Shown here: positions 15,876-23,569 of the stretch, piece by piece | Position numbering within the stretch: the first letter of the stretch is position 1 | How the letters are laid out: each line of letters begins with the position of its first letter | The notes under the pieces: model-generated | The model's database searches: none | Seen by the model: only the letters and a program-made list of their open reading frames with translations | Told to the model about the DNA's origin: nothing | Program-made: the position numbers and the translations under genes | Assembly: GCA_950073835.1 (NCBI GenBank) | Contig: CATMRP010000016.1 | Coordinates: 1-50,543 of the forward strand | From: an uncultured Alteromonadaceae bacterium | GTDB lineage: Bacteria; Pseudomonadota; Gammaproteobacteria; Enterobacterales; Alteromonadaceae | Length of the DNA stretch: 50,543 nucleotides | Direction of reading: 5' to 3'

Positions 15876-16484
15876 TTACTCGTAAAGTTGGTAGTTGTCG
15901 ATATGCAGGGTGTAGGCAGAGGTGCCGATATCACGCTCACTTATCTCAATTTCGAGCTTACCTTCAAACCAGAAAGGCTGTTGCAGGTGTTGTAATTCAA
16001 TCCCGTCACTAAAATTAACAAACAGAATTTGATTTGGCGGCGGGGGCGGCATGTGCAGGCAGGCGCCAAAATACGGGACAATAAAAAACGACGTGACTCT
16101 GCGCTCTTCATTTTGCGCCAATGGTACGATGTAACCTGGAATTCTGATGGCTTGCTGATCAAATTCAGCGATGGGTTGAGTTGAGCTTAACGCTTCTCGA
16201 TACCGCTTAGCTTTCTGATCGGTAATTTCACGCTGATTAAGTGCCGAGACGGAGTCTTGTTGTGAACCATCTTCGATGCCATTGAGAAAATCCGGTGGGT
16301 CAAGCAAGGCTGCCAGATCCTCTTTCGGCATCAATTCTGTCCATTCTACTTCCCGGTACTGAACCGCTTCACTTTGGGCTGGTGCAAGCAAGATTATTAT
16401 TGCCACCAATAGCAATCGCGCTCTGACATTCTGCAGGCGAAATTGATTGTAAAGCCTGGTAACGGCAAGGCAGGCTGCTGTCAT
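15876..16484 (-). CDS. DUF3299 protein, first gene of Zur-boxed operon
   Basis: A 202-residue protein with a hydrophobic export segment at about residues 22-40 (ARLLLVAIIILLAPAQSEA). Early on it has VEWTELMPKEDLAALLDPP, and the DUF3299 core is at about 112-150: IPGYIVPLAQNEERRVTSFF followed by IVPYFGACLHMPPPPPNQILFV. The core is nearly the same as in the second copy at 14737, so the two are paralogues that may form a heterodimer. The start codon is 30-odd bases from a Zur box shared with the divergent ABC operon. No strong ribosome site is seen before the ATG, so the exact start is less certain. Confidence 0.86.
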   Translation of the reverse strand: MTAACLAVTRLYNQFRLQNVRARLLLVAIIILLAPAQSEAVQYREVEWTELMPKEDLAALLDPPDFLNGIEDGSQQDSVSALNQREITDQKAKRYREALSSTQPIAEFDQQAIRIPGYIVPLAQNEERRVTSFFIVPYFGACLHMPPPPPNQILFVNFSDGIELQHLQQPFWFEGKLEIEISERDIGTSAYTLHIDNYQLYE

Positions 16485-16512
16485 AGGTAAAACTGTCCAA
16501 TTTATAGTTTGT

Positions 16513-16535
16513 TTTGGTTATGTTATAACATTTTT
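16513..16535 (-). promoter_or_regulatory. Zur box in the divergent zinc-importer promoter
   Basis: Read on the minus strand, TGTTATAACATAACC (16516-16530) matches the Zur consensus at 12 of 14 fixed positions with AAA in front. The central ATGTTATAACAT is a 12-bp palindrome identical to that in the znuD site. It lies about 35 bases from the DUF3299 start and about 115 bases from the ABC ATPase start, so one site may control both directions. Confidence 0.72.
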
Positions 16536-16646
16536 TTTCCAGTGTAAGGGTCTCCTCGATTCTTTGTCGCTAAGTCAGGATGAGTGACCGTTTCAATTCA
16601 TTCGCGAAGGGTATAATCTGGACGCAACAACAAGGTGTAGTGAAAA

Positions 16647-17348
16647 TTGACATTGCCAGAAACAAAACCAGTGCAGGCGATTAGCCTTAACAATGTGACC
16701 TATCAGTATCCCAAAAGTGACTCCCGACTGAGCTTTCCTCACTGGCAGGTAGCTCAGGGAGAGCGCCTGTTTTTATATGGGCCCTCAGGCTCAGGAAAAA
16801 CCACTTTGCTTAATTTACTGGCCGGTATCCTTACCCCGGATACCGGCACCGTTACGCTGCTGGAAAAGCCGTTTTCAACCCTGAGTGAGGGCAAGCGTGA
16901 TAAATTCAGGGCCCGCCATATTGGGGTGGTTTTTCAGCAGTTTAACCTGGTGAGTCATTTAACCGTGGCGCAGAACATTACCCTGGCTGCGCATTTTGCC
17001 GGCGCCAGTCAGCCGGGCCGGGAGCAACTTGCCGCGCTGATCCACGCATTGCAGTTGCCATCAGAGGTGTTAAACCAACAGGCCAGTCAGTTAAGCGTTG
17101 GGCAGCAACAGCGTGTGGCGATTGCCCGGGCATTGATCAATCAACCGGAAATCCTGTTGGTGGATGAACCCACTTCGGCGCTGGATGCCGACGCGCGGGA
17201 TGCGTTTATGCGGCTGTTAACCGAGTTGTGCGAGCAACATCACACCACTTTGATTTTTGTTAGCCATGACCAGAGCCTTAGTCAGTATCTGGATAAAAGT
17301 GTGGCTATCAGTGCACTTACCGCAACTGCGGAGGCTTCATCGTGTTAA
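16647..17348 (+). CDS. ABC transporter ATPase, LolD/MacB-like, zinc island
   Basis: A 233-residue ATPase with complete motifs: Walker A GPSGSGKT (about residues 45-52), Q-loop VVFQQFN, signature LSVGQQQ (the usual LSGGQ changed to LSVGQ), Walker B ILLVDEP and the switch histidine in VSHD. It starts at a TTG 9 bases after AAGGTG; no in-frame ATG is placed better. The next gene encodes its FtsX-like permease and overlaps by 7 bases. LolD/MacB relatives usually extract or export substrates; here the Zur-box context and neighbouring DUF3299 genes point to a zinc role like that reported for Zrg in Vibrio cholerae. Confidence 0.88.
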   Translation: MTLPETKPVQAISLNNVTYQYPKSDSRLSFPHWQVAQGERLFLYGPSGSGKTTLLNLLAGILTPDTGTVTLLEKPFSTLSEGKRDKFRARHIGVVFQQFNLVSHLTVAQNITLAAHFAGASQPGREQLAALIHALQLPSEVLNQQASQLSVGQQQRVAIARALINQPEILLVDEPTSALDADARDAFMRLLTELCEQHHTTLIFVSHDQSLSQYLDKSVAISALTATAEASSC

Positions 17349-18577
17349 TGACCTTTGCCCTAAGTAGTTTACGTAGTCGTGGTAAATCACTGGCTCTAAC
17401 CCTTTTGTCGCTGCTGATCAGCATAAGTGTATTGTTAAGTGTTGAACACGTGAGGTTACAGGCCCAGGAGAGTTTTAACCGAACGGTTTCGGATGTTGAC
17501 CTCATCGTCGGCGCGCCAAGTGGTCAGTTAAATCTGATGCTCTACACGGTATTTCGGATGGGGAGCCCAACCAATAACATCAGATATGCCAGCTATGATA
17601 TGTTGCAACAACATCCGCAGGTAAACTGGGCTATCCCGATTTCTTTAGGTGATGCTCATCACGGCTATCGCGTGCTCGGAACTAACCAGCAGTATTTTGA
17701 CCACTATAAGTTTGGTAACAAGCAGCCGTTAGTGTTTAGCCAGGGTGAGCCCTTTAAAGGGGTTTTTGGTGCGGTGCTGGGCGCCGATGTGGCCAGTTCG
17801 CTTAATTATCAGTTGGGTGATGACATAGTGATTGCTCACGGACTTGGCGCGGTGAGCTTTCAGAATCATGACGACTCACCTTTTACCATTACCGGTATCC
17901 TGGCTCCCACCGGTACGCCGGTGGATAAAACCGTGCATGTTTCATTGCAGGGTATTGAGGCTATGCATTTGCCGCATGCGCAGCTTGATAGCGTATTACA
18001 TCAGCCGGATAACGTAGCTAACCCTGCGGTGCAACCCGACAGCGTTACCGCAGTGATGGTTGGCCTCACCAGTAAGTTCGCCACTTTTACCCTGCAAAGA
18101 GAACTAAACAACTTCGAAAATGACCGTCTGATGGCTATTTTGCCGGGGGTCGCATTAACTGAGATGTGGCAGATGATGGCAGGTGTGGAAAACTTGTTGC
18201 GCTTTATTAGTCTGCTGATCATGCTGTCATCGTTATTCGGTTTATCCACCATGTTACTGGCTTCAATGCAGCAGCGAGAAAAGGAAATAGCAGTGTTGCG
18301 AATTATTGGTGCCGGAGCGGGAACGATATTTCGTTTAATTTTAACAGAAGCCCTGCTGCTTACGGGTGCTGCAAGTATTATCGCGGTGGTTTTGGTCTCT
18401 GCTTCTTTTGCGTTAGCCAAAGGATGGTTAGCCAGCCATTACGGCCTGTTTATATCGGCCAATCTGTTAACCCTGCACACCGCCATGGTGATTGGTGCGA
18501 TACTGCTGGCGACGCTGATTTGCAGTTTACTGCCTGCTATTGATGCCTATCGTGGCGCCATAAACCAACGACTGTAA
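17342..18577 (+). CDS. FtsX-like ABC permease, zinc island
   Basis: A 411-residue permease with the MacB/LolC layout: one membrane helix at about residues 14-33, a large extracytoplasmic domain (about 35-280), then three helices at the C-terminus (about 285-310, 330-355 and 372-398). The cytoplasmic QQREKEIAVLRIIGAGAGTIF between helices 2 and 3 is the FtsX signature. The periplasmic domain contains a histidine-rich HHGY and many DxD pairs but no obvious zinc cluster. The GTG at 17342 is preferred since GGAGG lies 7 bases before it. With the ATPase it should form a dimeric transporter or a mechanotransmission machine working on the DUF3299 proteins. Confidence 0.87.
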   Translation: MLMTFALSSLRSRGKSLALTLLSLLISISVLLSVEHVRLQAQESFNRTVSDVDLIVGAPSGQLNLMLYTVFRMGSPTNNIRYASYDMLQQHPQVNWAIPISLGDAHHGYRVLGTNQQYFDHYKFGNKQPLVFSQGEPFKGVFGAVLGADVASSLNYQLGDDIVIAHGLGAVSFQNHDDSPFTITGILAPTGTPVDKTVHVSLQGIEAMHLPHAQLDSVLHQPDNVANPAVQPDSVTAVMVGLTSKFATFTLQRELNNFENDRLMAILPGVALTEMWQMMAGVENLLRFISLLIMLSSLFGLSTMLLASMQQREKEIAVLRIIGAGAGTIFRLILTEALLLTGAASIIAVVLVSASFALAKGWLASHYGLFISANLLTLHTAMVIGAILLATLICSLLPAIDAYRGAINQRL

Positions 18578-18589
18578 GTGACACAAGTA

Positions 18590-19588
18590 ATGAGCAAGAA
18601 GTACAAACAATTAGTGAATTTGTGGTTTGGCTTTATATGCAGCACTGGTGTAAGCACACTGGTGCATGCTGAGGACACACCACAGGGATCCGCAATACCC
18701 CGGCAGGTAGTGGCGCTACTGGCAGCCAACCAACTCGTTGCACTGGGAGATATCCACGGCTCTGAACGGCCGGTTAACATGTTAATTTCGCTTCTCGAAA
18801 CCTCTGAGGTTGCACAGCAAATTGACGACATAGTGGTAGAGTTTGGTAATTCACAGTATCAGCGGATGGCAGATGAATATATTCTCAATGGCAGAAATAT
18901 TGCTATTTCCGAGCGCCAGAAAATATGGCGCAATACGCTTTATTTTATGGCTTGGCAAACGCTGCAATATGCACGCCTGATGACTTACTTACATGAATAT
19001 AATCAACAACATCAGAAAAAAATCCGCCTTGTGTTAGCCGAGCCCGCGTTCAATTGGCAGCTTATAACAAGTGAGCAGTGGCAGCAGCTAGCCAGCAACC
19101 GCGAAGCCGACTATGTGACGCGAATCGAACAACAAGTACTCGAAAAGAATCGCAAAGGGATATTGCTGTTTGGCACCTTTCATCAAATAAAAAAGCCGGT
19201 AGCACTGGCGCCACAACAGCGTGAATTTACCTCCCTGGTGGCTCGACTGGCTGCCAAAGGCATTCAGATCGCAACAATATGGCCGCATATGGGGCCGGCG
19301 CTCACTCAGGACTATCGCGTGCCGACACTTATAGATTTACAGAGCGATCCCATGGGTAAGCAGCCTATCGATCAACTGTCAGCGCGCTTTACCAGCCAGT
19401 TACCGTTTCATACTATTGCCGACTATTATCTGTATTCAGGTGCGGAATCCCGCGAAGCCCAGCCTGCAGAGAATAATATCGATGATCTTGCATGGCGCGC
19501 TGAAATGAAACGTCGCGGTGATATGCTTGGTGGCAGAGTGCAATCACAGGTTAATGCGTGGCTGGCGGCCCACCCGGTGAGCCGTTAA
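18590..19588 (+). CDS. Secreted ChaN/EreA-superfamily-like protein
   Basis: A protein of 332 residues (336 if a GTG at 18578 is used) with a signal peptide ending near VHA. LVALGDIHGSERPVNMLISLL near the mature N-terminus, IVVEFGNSQYQ in the middle and GILLFGTFHQIKK later recall the conserved Gly-Glu/Asp-x-His and terminal His motifs of the ChaN, EreA and TraB metal-dependent superfamily. The conserved Asp-His, Glu and His could bind a metal. It directly follows the permease in what looks like one operon, so it is probably also derepressed when zinc is scarce. The actual reaction is unknown and the family label is tentative. Confidence 0.6.
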   Translation: MSKKYKQLVNLWFGFICSTGVSTLVHAEDTPQGSAIPRQVVALLAANQLVALGDIHGSERPVNMLISLLETSEVAQQIDDIVVEFGNSQYQRMADEYILNGRNIAISERQKIWRNTLYFMAWQTLQYARLMTYLHEYNQQHQKKIRLVLAEPAFNWQLITSEQWQQLASNREADYVTRIEQQVLEKNRKGILLFGTFHQIKKPVALAPQQREFTSLVARLAAKGIQIATIWPHMGPALTQDYRVPTLIDLQSDPMGKQPIDQLSARFTSQLPFHTIADYYLYSGAESREAQPAENNIDDLAWRAEMKRRGDMLGGRVQSQVNAWLAAHPVSR

Positions 19589-19621
19589 CCTAATCTTGTC
19601 GAGTTCTCAATCAGCAATGGC

Positions 19622-20530
19622 TTAGCGATTTAAACACTGCCCGTTATTCGACCTGTCTGGAAAGACAGTGTTGATGGTTGCCATTAATCTGGCGTAATCG
19701 CTGGCCATCCGCTCCGCCTGCACCTCTGTTAGTACCTGCCCCTGCAACTTTATGCGCTCGGCTTCTACATGGGTGTAGTGAAAAATCCGCATATCGGTGT
19801 TGTGCTGCTGCCAGGCGTTATCCATGTTTTCAATGTTGGTATGTGAGTCGTCAACAAACACGATGGCGTTGAACTGGCGTTCGGTGGTGTTTAAGAGCCA
19901 CTTAAGCATGGTGCCCTTGTTCATTCCTGTGGTCATCATCAGGCCGCGACTGTAGCTCATTTCACGCTCAAGTTTTTGCCGGTAAACCGGGTTAGCGTTA
20001 TCAACCGGCGTCAGTGCTGCCTGACTAATATCTATGCCATGGCGTAACAGTTCGCGCTCCGTTGCCGGACGATTTTTCGGCGCGCGGGAAGTGAGTAACA
20101 GCAGGGTATTACCGGCCTCCTGCCAGTTGTTGAGTAGCACAGGAACCTGAGGTTCGGTGAGCTTCATTGGCGCCAGTTCGTAGAGCAGGCTGATAGTGTC
20201 TTCAAACAAGCAACTCACCTGTTGTTCCGGCGTTGGCTTAACAGCCAGTTTGCCGCGCTGCCACTGATACCAGATATCGCCACCCAGATCGGTAGCGCTG
20301 GTTAGCAGGGTATTATCAATATCGGCAACAATAAGTACGTTTTCGGCACCGTACTGGCTATTGAGCTTTGCAACAACCGGTGCAATCACATCGAAGGTGT
20401 CTGCTTCGGCAACGATGACCTCACTGTCGATGGTTGATGGAGTGCCGCTACAGCCGCTGGCAGCCAGTACCAGTGCGAAAAACAGCGAGCGAAGTGCAGT
20501 ATTGGAAAGAGAATTTGAAGACATAAGCAT
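19622..20530 (-). CDS. HAD-like DUF2608 lipoprotein
   Basis: A 302-residue protein with a lipobox (LAASGC, Cys27), so a membrane-anchored lipoprotein. VADIDNTLL is a HAD motif I (DxDxT), LLLLTSRAPKNR carries the motif II threonine/serine, and IVFVDDSHTNIENM is the acidic motif IV. Together these make a HAD phosphatase-like fold of the DUF2608 type. A phosphatase acting on the periplasmic side is plausible; the substrate is unknown. It converges on the ChaN-like gene with a 33-base gap and does not appear to share its regulation. Confidence 0.78.
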   Translation of the reverse strand: MLMSSNSLSNTALRSLFFALVLAASGCSGTPSTIDSEVIVAEADTFDVIAPVVAKLNSQYGAENVLIVADIDNTLLTSATDLGGDIWYQWQRGKLAVKPTPEQQVSCLFEDTISLLYELAPMKLTEPQVPVLLNNWQEAGNTLLLLTSRAPKNRPATERELLRHGIDISQAALTPVDNANPVYRQKLEREMSYSRGLMMTTGMNKGTMLKWLLNTTERQFNAIVFVDDSHTNIENMDNAWQQHNTDMRIFHYTHVEAERIKLQGQVLTEVQAERMASDYARLMATINTVFPDRSNNGQCLNR

Positions 20531-20780
20531 TATTGTTGATAAAAAGTTCTGCGTAAAACTCCGTAATGTAGCAGATTTAACGGTTAATCGACATGCCCTA
20601 TGAACGGTTTACCAAACAGACTACAAAGCGGGGGATTTGACCAACACTTAGTGATAAAGCTTTATTAATCTTTGCGTTGTTTTTCTTAAATTACTGAAAA
20701 ACATAGAGTTGTATCCTGGCGCAACAATTGCTTTAAAATACGCAGTTTAAATGGCATTGAAAAAACAGGGAGCCACCGTG

Positions 20781-21431
20781 ATGGTTAAACTAGAAGATCG
20801 TCCTATCGAGCAGGTCAGGGAAGAAGTCATCGATAAGCTGATTTATCACTACAGTCATGGAGTGATTTCGGCCGATGCGTTTGAACGTCGGTTGGATAAA
20901 GCGATGGCCAGCAAGGACCATCAGGAAATTGCCGATCTCGCAGCGGATCTCACCATGCAGGTTGACGGCGATTACACCCGCGAAAAAGAGAAAAAACTTA
21001 ATATCAATTACAGTGCGGGTGACGTGCCAGACAATGAAACGGTAATCAATATTATGGGCGGGTCGGATCGGTCAGGACGCTGGAAAGTGCCGGCCGAAAT
21101 TCGCGTGCTTAATATTATGGGCGGCTCCGATATTGACTTCACCGATGCCGAATTTACCACGCCCAATGTCACCATCAAAACCCTGTGCATTATGGGGGGG
21201 ATTGATATCAAAGTACCGGAAAACGTTAATGTCGTAACCAAAGCTTTTTGTTTGATGGGCGGTCTCGATAATAAAGCCCCGTCCATTGCTGACCGCCAGG
21301 CGCCAACCATTACCGTGGAAGGTATTGTGGTAATGGGGGGCGTGGATATTGGCCTTAAACGCACCATTAAAGAGAAGTTTGTCGAGCTGGCAAATCAGAT
21401 GAAAGCGTTATTTAGCAGTTCGCAGCGCTAG
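20781..21431 (+). CDS. DUF1707 / LiaF-like envelope protein
   Basis: A 216-residue protein beginning at the ATG at 20781, chosen because AGGGAG lies 8 bases upstream. The first 60 residues (VREEVIDKLIYHYSHGVISADAFERRLDKAMASKDHQEIADL) match the short DUF1707/SHOCT-like helical module. The rest has four repeats of the motif IMGG (INIMGGSD, LNIMGGSD, LCIMGGID, CLMGGLD, VVMGGVD), the beta-repeat seen in the LiaF/DUF2154 C-terminal domain of cell-wall stress proteins. No signal peptide or membrane helix is seen, so it is probably cytoplasmic. Function in gram-negatives is unclear. Confidence 0.82.
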   Translation: MVKLEDRPIEQVREEVIDKLIYHYSHGVISADAFERRLDKAMASKDHQEIADLAADLTMQVDGDYTREKEKKLNINYSAGDVPDNETVINIMGGSDRSGRWKVPAEIRVLNIMGGSDIDFTDAEFTTPNVTIKTLCIMGGIDIKVPENVNVVTKAFCLMGGLDNKAPSIADRQAPTITVEGIVVMGGVDIGLKRTIKEKFVELANQMKALFSSSQR

Positions 21432-21541
21432 GCGCAAAGTTGCTTTTGTAGCAAGGCTGTATCGCAACTCAATTGTGCTGGCAAGCGCCGCTGGAATGTG
21501 GTGTGATTCGACCAGGGTATTCACGGTTTACTGCAACGTTG

Positions 21542-22258
21542 ATGAGCGATAAACAAAAGTACCGGGTAGTTCGGTTGCCAGCCACTACCTGTGTTAAGGC
21601 AATGGAAAAAGAGCAACGACTACTGGAACAGGTAAAACAGGGTAGCTTTAGCCAGGCCTTATTGCTGTGGCGATGTACGTCGCCCGCTATTGTTTTACCG
21701 GCAGGCAGAAAATGGCAGACCACCGAGCCGTTACGAGAATGGCTCGCTCAACGGGGCTGGGACATTCTGCAGCGCCGCTCAGGCGGTTCGCCGGTGCCAC
21801 AAAGCCCGGCCATGCTCAATATTGCTCACATGTATACCTTAACAGCAGCGCAGTCTTATGCCGTTAAAGCCGCTTACCAGTTGCTGTGTGATAGTTTGCT
21901 CGACTTCTTTGTCTCCCTGAATATTACCGCCGAAATTCATCCTACGCCCCATGCTTATTGTGATGGCGACTATAACCTGAATATTCACGGTCAGAAAATT
22001 GTAGGCACAGCGCAGCGCGTACTGACCGCCCCGGGAGGGCGCAGAGTTGTGCTGGCACATGCTTGTTTGCTTATTGACGATGTGTTGGAGAGCATTATAC
22101 CGCCTGTGAATGCGTGTAACGCATTCAATAACATCCCAGACAGGGTTAAGCTTAATGCCCATACCTGTTTAAATCGCCATCTTGCCGATACCCTTTCTAC
22201 CGATGAATTGTTCACGGGTTTAATCCACGCTTTTTCTCGACACGCGGTTTTGGTTTAA
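21542..22258 (+). CDS. Lipoate/biotin ligase-fold protein (LplA/LipB superfamily)
   Basis: A 238-residue protein starting at the ATG at 21542. LLLWRCTSPAIVLPAG, ILQRRSGGSPVPQSPAMLNIA and the lysine motif DGDYNLNIHGQKIVGTAQRV are recognisable forms of the lipoyl-ligase fold, including the catalytic Lys in GQKIVGTAQR. The normally glycine-rich RRxTGGGxVxHD loop is changed to RRSGGSPVPQSP, so substrate or activity may differ from LplA. The next gene, a glutaredoxin-like protein, is about 50 bases away. It may be a lipoate-scavenging or amidotransferase relative; no operon partner settles this. Confidence 0.75.
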   Translation: MSDKQKYRVVRLPATTCVKAMEKEQRLLEQVKQGSFSQALLLWRCTSPAIVLPAGRKWQTTEPLREWLAQRGWDILQRRSGGSPVPQSPAMLNIAHMYTLTAAQSYAVKAAYQLLCDSLLDFFVSLNITAEIHPTPHAYCDGDYNLNIHGQKIVGTAQRVLTAPGGRRVVLAHACLLIDDVLESIIPPVNACNAFNNIPDRVKLNAHTCLNRHLADTLSTDELFTGLIHAFSRHAVLV

Positions 22259-22310
22259 CGGTTAAAAATATTATACTGCGTGCTTTTTTCAACCCGAGGA
22301 CATTCAGGTA

Positions 22311-22685
22311 ATGATGGTTAAACTTGTTCGCAATGCGCTTGGTCTGGTGATTGTATCCGCCGATGTATTAACCCGCTGGAGCCGGGTAAAGCGCACGCCG
22401 GAGGCACAGCAAAAGGTTACAGAGGCAGCCGAGGGGATGACCCTTTATCATTTTTTTGCCTGTCCGTTTTGTGTCAAAACACGCCGTGCTATTCATAAAC
22501 TGCGTGTGCCCATAGCAAAGCGCAGTGCCGTGCAGGGCTCACCGCATCGGGAAGAACTGATCCAGGGCGGCGGCAAAGTGCAGGTGCCTTGTTTACGAAT
22601 CCAGCACAGTGATGGCCGGGAAGAGTGGCTGTATGAATCCAGGCAAATTATAGACTACCTCAACCAACAGTTTAGCCCCGCCTGA
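22311..22685 (+). CDS. Glutaredoxin-like protein with N-terminal hydrophobic segment
   Basis: A 124-residue protein. After a hydrophobic N-terminus of about 20 residues (LVRNALGLVIVSADVL) there is a thioredoxin-fold core with the active site FACPFCVK (CPFC), followed by KVQVPCLRI with the cis-proline and by YESRQIIDYLNQQF, typical of the glutaredoxin/GST N-terminal domain. It could reduce disulfides or glutathione mixed disulfides. An N-terminal ATG doublet makes the start uncertain by one codon. Confidence 0.85.
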   Translation: MMVKLVRNALGLVIVSADVLTRWSRVKRTPEAQQKVTEAAEGMTLYHFFACPFCVKTRRAIHKLRVPIAKRSAVQGSPHREELIQGGGKVQVPCLRIQHSDGREEWLYESRQIIDYLNQQFSPA

Positions 22686-22842
22686 AGGCTTTGATTGATA
22701 CCGTGGATGTTTGTTATGGCAGCATCTGCGGTAATGTCAGGTTTGCTCATTTCATCCCTCTACTCCAGCCAATTGACCCCGGATAAAGTTTAAAACCTCA
22801 ATTCCCGAGACCAGTGTATTGTCTGCGTGTTGACGCCTAAAC

Positions 22843-22861
22843 AAAAATGGTTATCATTTAC
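22843..22861 (+). promoter_or_regulatory. Fur-box-like site before the PepSY/reductase pair
   Basis: The 19-mer ending in TCATTTAC matches the Fur consensus GATAATGATAATCATTATC at 13 of 19 positions, including the ATGGTTATCATT block. It lies about 87 bases before the PepSY membrane protein gene. No other operator is apparent in the 262-base gap. Confidence 0.5.
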
Positions 22862-22947
22862 TTTTTCTGAGGTTCCCGGGCGATTTTGTTGTTGCTACCC
22901 ATGGGATTGCCGTACACACTGCATAGCCACGATAAGGGTATTTCGTT

Positions 22948-23547
22948 ATGCGATTATCACTGGGCACGGCCCGTCAATGGCACTGGATCAGTGCTGCCAT
23001 TTCGCTGGTGGGCATGCTGTTATTCGCCGTTACCGGTATTACGCTTAATCACGCGGCAGTGATCCCTGCATCGATTTCTGTTACCACTATCGAAAGTGAA
23101 GTACCCGCCAGTGTGTTAACGCACCTGCATAATTTACCCATGGCAGAAATGCCTGCGCCGCAACCGGTTCGCCAGTGGCTGGCCAGTGAACACAGCATTA
23201 GTGTGCCGGCCGATGTGGCAGGCGAATTTGATGGTATGGAGTTTTATATAGCCTGGCCGGGACCGGGCGCCGATCGCTGGCTGGCGATTAACGTGGATGA
23301 TGCAGCGCTGTTATATGAAGCTACAGAGCGCGGTTGGATTGCTTACTTTAATGATTTACACAAGGGCCGTAATACCGGCTCGGTGTGGTTTATATTTATC
23401 GATGTGATAGCCATCGCCATGATTGTGTTTACCCTGACCGGGTTATGGTTATTGGTAAAACAGGCCTCTCACAAGCAGTCAACCTGGCCTGTTACCGCGC
23501 TGGGGTTATTGATCCCTGTAGTCATCGCACTGGCTTTTATCCATTGA
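22948..23547 (+). CDS. PepSY-associated transmembrane protein
   Basis: A 199-residue inner-membrane protein. RQWHWISAAISLVGMLLFAVTGITLNHA (about residues 10-37) is the characteristic first helix of PepSY-associated proteins, with the W-H and N-H residues. A periplasmic PepSY-like stretch (about 40-140) includes YFNDLHKGRNTGSVW, and two more helices follow (about 145-170 and 180-199). Proteins of this type work with flavin reductases in iron-siderophore reduction at the inner membrane. The next gene, 22 bases on, encodes such a reductase, so they form a likely two-gene unit under the Fur-like site. Confidence 0.88.
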   Translation: MRLSLGTARQWHWISAAISLVGMLLFAVTGITLNHAAVIPASISVTTIESEVPASVLTHLHNLPMAEMPAPQPVRQWLASEHSISVPADVAGEFDGMEFYIAWPGPGADRWLAINVDDAALLYEATERGWIAYFNDLHKGRNTGSVWFIFIDVIAIAMIVFTLTGLWLLVKQASHKQSTWPVTALGLLIPVVIALAFIH

Positions 23548-23569
23548 TGCCAGCCGGGGAGCCGTTTGC

